This document shows positions 61,917 through 64,000 of a stretch of 64,000 bases of DNA, one piece after another (position 1 is the stretch's first letter; every line of letters starts with the position of its first letter). The notes beneath the pieces are model-generated. The model was not told the DNA's origin. It did no database searches and worked only from the letters and a program-made list of their open reading frames with translations. The position numbers were made by a program, and so were the translations under genes. The DNA comes from Flavobacterium sp. JAS (GTDB lineage: Bacteria; Bacteroidota; Bacteroidia; Flavobacteriales; Flavobacteriaceae): the NCBI RefSeq assembly GCF_020991455.1, contig NZ_JAJMOX010000003.1:310001-374000 (forward strand), written 5' to 3'.

Positions 61917-61956
61917 AAGGTTCTGAGATCTTAGTAACTTAGAATCTCAGAACCTT
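61917..61956. repeat. R5 perfect hairpin after ddl
   Basis: aaggttctgagat (61917) is exactly matched in inverse by atctcagaacctt (61944-61956). The hairpin sits 8 nt from the ddl stop and may end or protect its transcript. Confidence 0.65.
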
Positions 61957-61963
61957 AGTAGCT

Positions 61964-62935
61964 TTACAAAAGCGCCAGCTCAATTGCATTTGTGAATAAA
62001 TCTTCTAGAGATATTCCGGCTGCTTTGGCTTGTTGCGGAATCAAACTTTCGGTTGTTAAACCTGGAATTGTGTTCATTTCCAACATGTGTGGCTCATTAT
62101 TTACGATGATGAATTCGCTTCTTGAGAATCCTTTCATTTTTAAAACTTCGTAAGCACGTTTTGCAGTTTCACTCACTTTTTGAGTCAGTTCGTCTGAAAT
62201 TCTTGCCGGCGTTATTTCTTGTGATTTTCCTTCGTATTTGGCTTCGTAATCAAAGAAATCATTGTCTGAAACAATTTCGGTGATTGGTAAAACTTTGATT
62301 TCTCCTTTGTAATTAATTACTCCAACAGAAACTTCGGTTCCGTCAAGGAAGCTTTCGATGATGATTTCGTTATCTTCTTTATAGGCAACTTCGATTGCGA
62401 TAGGCAATTCGGCCTCTGTTTTTACTTTTGAAATTCCGAAACTAGATCCTGCTTTGTTTGGTTTTACGAAACATGGCAAACCTACTTTTTTAACGATTTC
62501 GGCAGTATTGATAACATCACCTTTGTTTAAGTAATACGAGATTGCTGTTTTGATTCCGTATGGTTTTAAAACTGATAATAAATCACGTTTGTTGAAGGTA
62601 AGTGCCGCTTGATAATAATCGCAAGACGATTGTGGAATTCCTAATAATTCGAAATATGCCTGCATTAAACCATCTTCTCCCGGAGTTCCATGAATGGCGT
62701 TGAAAACACAATCGAAAGTGATTTTTTCTCCATTTACTGTAACCGAGAAATCATTTCTGTCAATTGGAAATTCGGCATCATTTGCGTCTACATAAACCCA
62801 TTTTTCTTTGAAAATATGAATGCGGAATCCATTGTATTTTGTTTTGTCAAGATATTGGTGAACGACGTTTCCTGAGATAAGAGAAATTTTATATTCACTT
62901 GAATATCCGCCCATAATGATGGCTATGTTTTTCAT
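61964..62935 (-). CDS. ddl: D-alanine-D-alanine ligase
   Basis: 323 residues. It joins two D-alanines for peptidoglycan. The ATP-grasp N-terminal motif is GGYSSEYKISLISG and FNAIHGTPGEDGLMQAYFELLGIPQSS, the middle loop is KPNKAGSSFGISKV, and the metal site is MLEMNTIPGLTTESLIP. It is divergent from the PASTA gene. A hairpin (R5) follows its stop. Confidence 0.95.
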   Translation of the reverse strand: MKNIAIIMGGYSSEYKISLISGNVVHQYLDKTKYNGFRIHIFKEKWVYVDANDAEFPIDRNDFSVTVNGEKITFDCVFNAIHGTPGEDGLMQAYFELLGIPQSSCDYYQAALTFNKRDLLSVLKPYGIKTAISYYLNKGDVINTAEIVKKVGLPCFVKPNKAGSSFGISKVKTEAELPIAIEVAYKEDNEIIIESFLDGTEVSVGVINYKGEIKVLPITEIVSDNDFFDYEAKYEGKSQEITPARISDELTQKVSETAKRAYEVLKMKGFSRSEFIIVNNEPHMLEMNTIPGLTTESLIPQQAKAAGISLEDLFTNAIELALL

Positions 62936-63026
62936 TGATTTGATGTTTAATCGTTTATTTGTGTATTTGTTTAATCGTTTTTTTTTGCCACGAATTGCAC
63001 TAATTTTCGCTAATTTCCATTTTACT

Positions 63027-63154
63027 TGTCATTTCGACGAAGGAGAAATCACATAAAGTAATTACGTTTGCAGCGTCAATTCAGTGCGTTGCTCTCTGGA
63101 TGTGATTTACTTCGTCTATTCGCTCTCGCTCGAATCTCCTTCATCGAAATGACA
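63027..63154. repeat. tgtcatttcgacgaagg inverted-repeat element
   Basis: The left end tgtcatttcgacgaaggaga is matched in inverse by tctccttcatcgaaatgaca at the right end. Internal parts (aatcacat/tgtgattt) also pair. It is about 128 bp, with no ORF, and has the form of a short palindromic mobile-like repeat. Confidence 0.65.
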
Positions 63155-63189
63155 CACATTGGAGAAATAAAATCTTCTTATAAAATCTA

Positions 63190-63272
63190 AAGCCCTAGCC
63201 CTGATGGGAGCGGCATCCTTTTGTGCCGGGGTTCGGCATAAAAGATACAGCGGACAGCAGGAAATAGCTCCT
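63190..63272 (+). repeat. Structured agccctagccctgat element, short copy
   Basis: 83 bp that fold as gggagc...gctcct (outer), atcctttt...aaaagat (middle), and tgccg...cggca (inner), with the single-stranded cagcggacagcaggaaata between middle and outer arms. The same ordered motifs occur at 35716-35871 with two insertions. The stem pattern suggests an RNA. It could be a known flavobacterial RNA family such as Flavo-1, which I could not check. Confidence 0.65.
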
Positions 63273-63363
63273 GAAAATTGCCCTTCGACTTCGCTCAGGA
63301 TAACAATCAGGTTACTTTCTTGTTTAAAACAAAATTATCATTTTTTTTGAAACGAAATAGCTT

Positions 63364-63371
63364 TATCTTTG
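63364..63371 (+). promoter_or_regulatory. Probable -7 box of the PASTA gene
   Basis: TATCTTTG matches TAnnTTTG and lies 21 nt before the ATG at 63392. A TTG occurs 14 bp upstream, which is closer than usual for a -33 element. Confidence 0.45.
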
Positions 63372-63391
63372 CCACAACTAAAAATTAATTT

Positions 63392-64000
63392 ATGAGTTTA
63401 CGTAAGTATTTAACAAGCCGAGTGTTTTTTCTGCAAGTATTAGCGGCGATTGCTATTATTGCTGTTTTGGGTTATTTGTTTATGCATTGGCTGACTTTTA
63501 CAACTGATCATGGTCATGAAATTGCTGTTCCAAATTTGGCTAAATTAACTGAAGAACAAGTTGAGTCAAAATTGGACGAATTGGACTTGGATTATGTGCT
63601 TTTGGATAGTGTTGATTACCGAAGTGAATTCCCTAAATACAGTGTTGTTGAGCAAGATCCGTTGCCGGGAACAATGGTAAAAGTAGGAAGAAAAATATAT
63701 ATTAAAATTAATGCTTCAGGATTTTCATCTGTTAAAATTCCTGATTTAATCGAAAAAACGTATCGTGAGGCGGTTCCAACTTTGAAGGCTTTAGGGCTTG
63801 AAGCGGGAACGATTACGTATATTCCGAATCTTGGAAAAGATATGGTTTTGGAGATGCGTTATAAAGGTAGAAACTTAAAAGTAGGTGACCGCGTGCTGAA
63901 GGCTTCTAAAATCGACTTGGTTTTAGGTGACGGAAAAGCAAGTTATGTAGATGAAAGTCAGGCCGTAGACAGTTTAGCTGCGCCAACTACTGAAACCCCA
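63392..64000 (+). CDS. PASTA-domain membrane protein (partial, runs off the window)
   Basis: 203 residues are visible. A short cytoplasmic part is followed by one membrane helix (about 12-33, FFLQVLAAIAIIAVLGYLFM) and then PASTA-like repeats (VPNLAKLTEEQVESKLDELDLDYVLLDSVDYRSEF, VEQDPLPGTMVKVGRKIYIKIN, VKIPDLIEKTYREAVPTLKALGLEAGTI). PASTA domains are known to bind peptidoglycan fragments in some proteins. A kinase domain is not seen in this part. It is divergent from ddl, another cell-wall gene. The end is beyond base 64000. Confidence 0.9.
   Translation, partial: MSLRKYLTSRVFFLQVLAAIAIIAVLGYLFMHWLTFTTDHGHEIAVPNLAKLTEEQVESKLDELDLDYVLLDSVDYRSEFPKYSVVEQDPLPGTMVKVGRKIYIKINASGFSSVKIPDLIEKTYREAVPTLKALGLEAGTITYIPNLGKDMVLEMRYKGRNLKVGDRVLKASKIDLVLGDGKASYVDESQAVDSLAAPTTETP

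Overview
The window looks like a chromosomal segment of a Flavobacterium-type bacterium (Bacteroidota). The reasons are: strongly AT-rich intergenic DNA; probable -7 promoter boxes of the form TAnnTTTG; many secreted proteins and lipoproteins with short Bacteroidota-style signal peptides; thrA-thrB-thrC in that order; a fused RimB/RimK ATP-grasp protein; an OstA-like protein; and many dispersed palindromic intergenic repeats of a kind I associate with flavobacterial genomes. No rRNA, tRNA, CRISPR array, phage or transposase gene was recognised.

Layout. 1-9.5 kb is an accessory stretch: the tail of an unidentified gene, a pectate lyase lipoprotein, a Crp/Fnr-type regulator, a HutD-like protein, a GNAT acetyltransferase, a secreted beta-propeller, a DinB-fold protein, a beta-lactamase-family hydrolase, the decayed remnant of a second GNAT gene, and a 902-residue LRR-Roc-COR GTPase with two C-terminal membrane helices. 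9.6-14.8 kb is the threonine operon (thrA-thrB-thrC, minus strand), preceded by an unannotated 33-codon leader peptide with six consecutive Thr codons. 15.2-20.5 kb (plus strand) holds histidine ammonia-lyase, a DUF47-Pit phosphate transporter pair and an SMI1/KNR4-HEAT protein. 20.6-38.9 kb is mostly housekeeping: a YetF-like DUF421 protein, RimB-RimK, ClpC, GyrA, TPR proteins, OsmC, a DUF349 protein, an outer-membrane protein, AroE, a class III aminotransferase and an OstA-like protein. 39.4-42.4 kb is a convergent alpha-amylase/GH130 pair. 42.5-48.1 kb is a minus-strand run rsfS-ftsH, then LUD protein-cdsA-psd-acyl-CoA-binding protein-lipoprotein superoxide dismutase. 48.2-64 kb has birA, pyrE and a Nudix hydrolase divergent with a 7-bp gap, a frameshifted Crp/Fnr gene facing a GcvH-like/methyltransferase operon across a perfect FNR-type palindrome, a UPF0145/zinc-ribbon protein, an M14 peptidase, a DEAD-box helicase, a PhnA-like protein, coaD plus an alpha/beta hydrolase, ddl, and the start of a PASTA-domain membrane protein.

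How it works together. The thr operon makes threonine from aspartate and is probably attenuated by its leader. DUF47-Pit imports phosphate. cdsA-psd-ACBP form a membrane-lipid set. ClpC, FtsH, RsfS and GyrA are general maintenance functions. The intergenic DNA is full of palindromic repeat families, and in the first 3.2 kb three spacers carry the same repeat modules in the same order. The most interesting candidates are the membrane-anchored Roco GTPase, the threonine leader, the FNR-box module with a lipoyl-lysine-less GcvH-like protein and a broken regulator, and a family of structured intergenic elements that looks like RNA.
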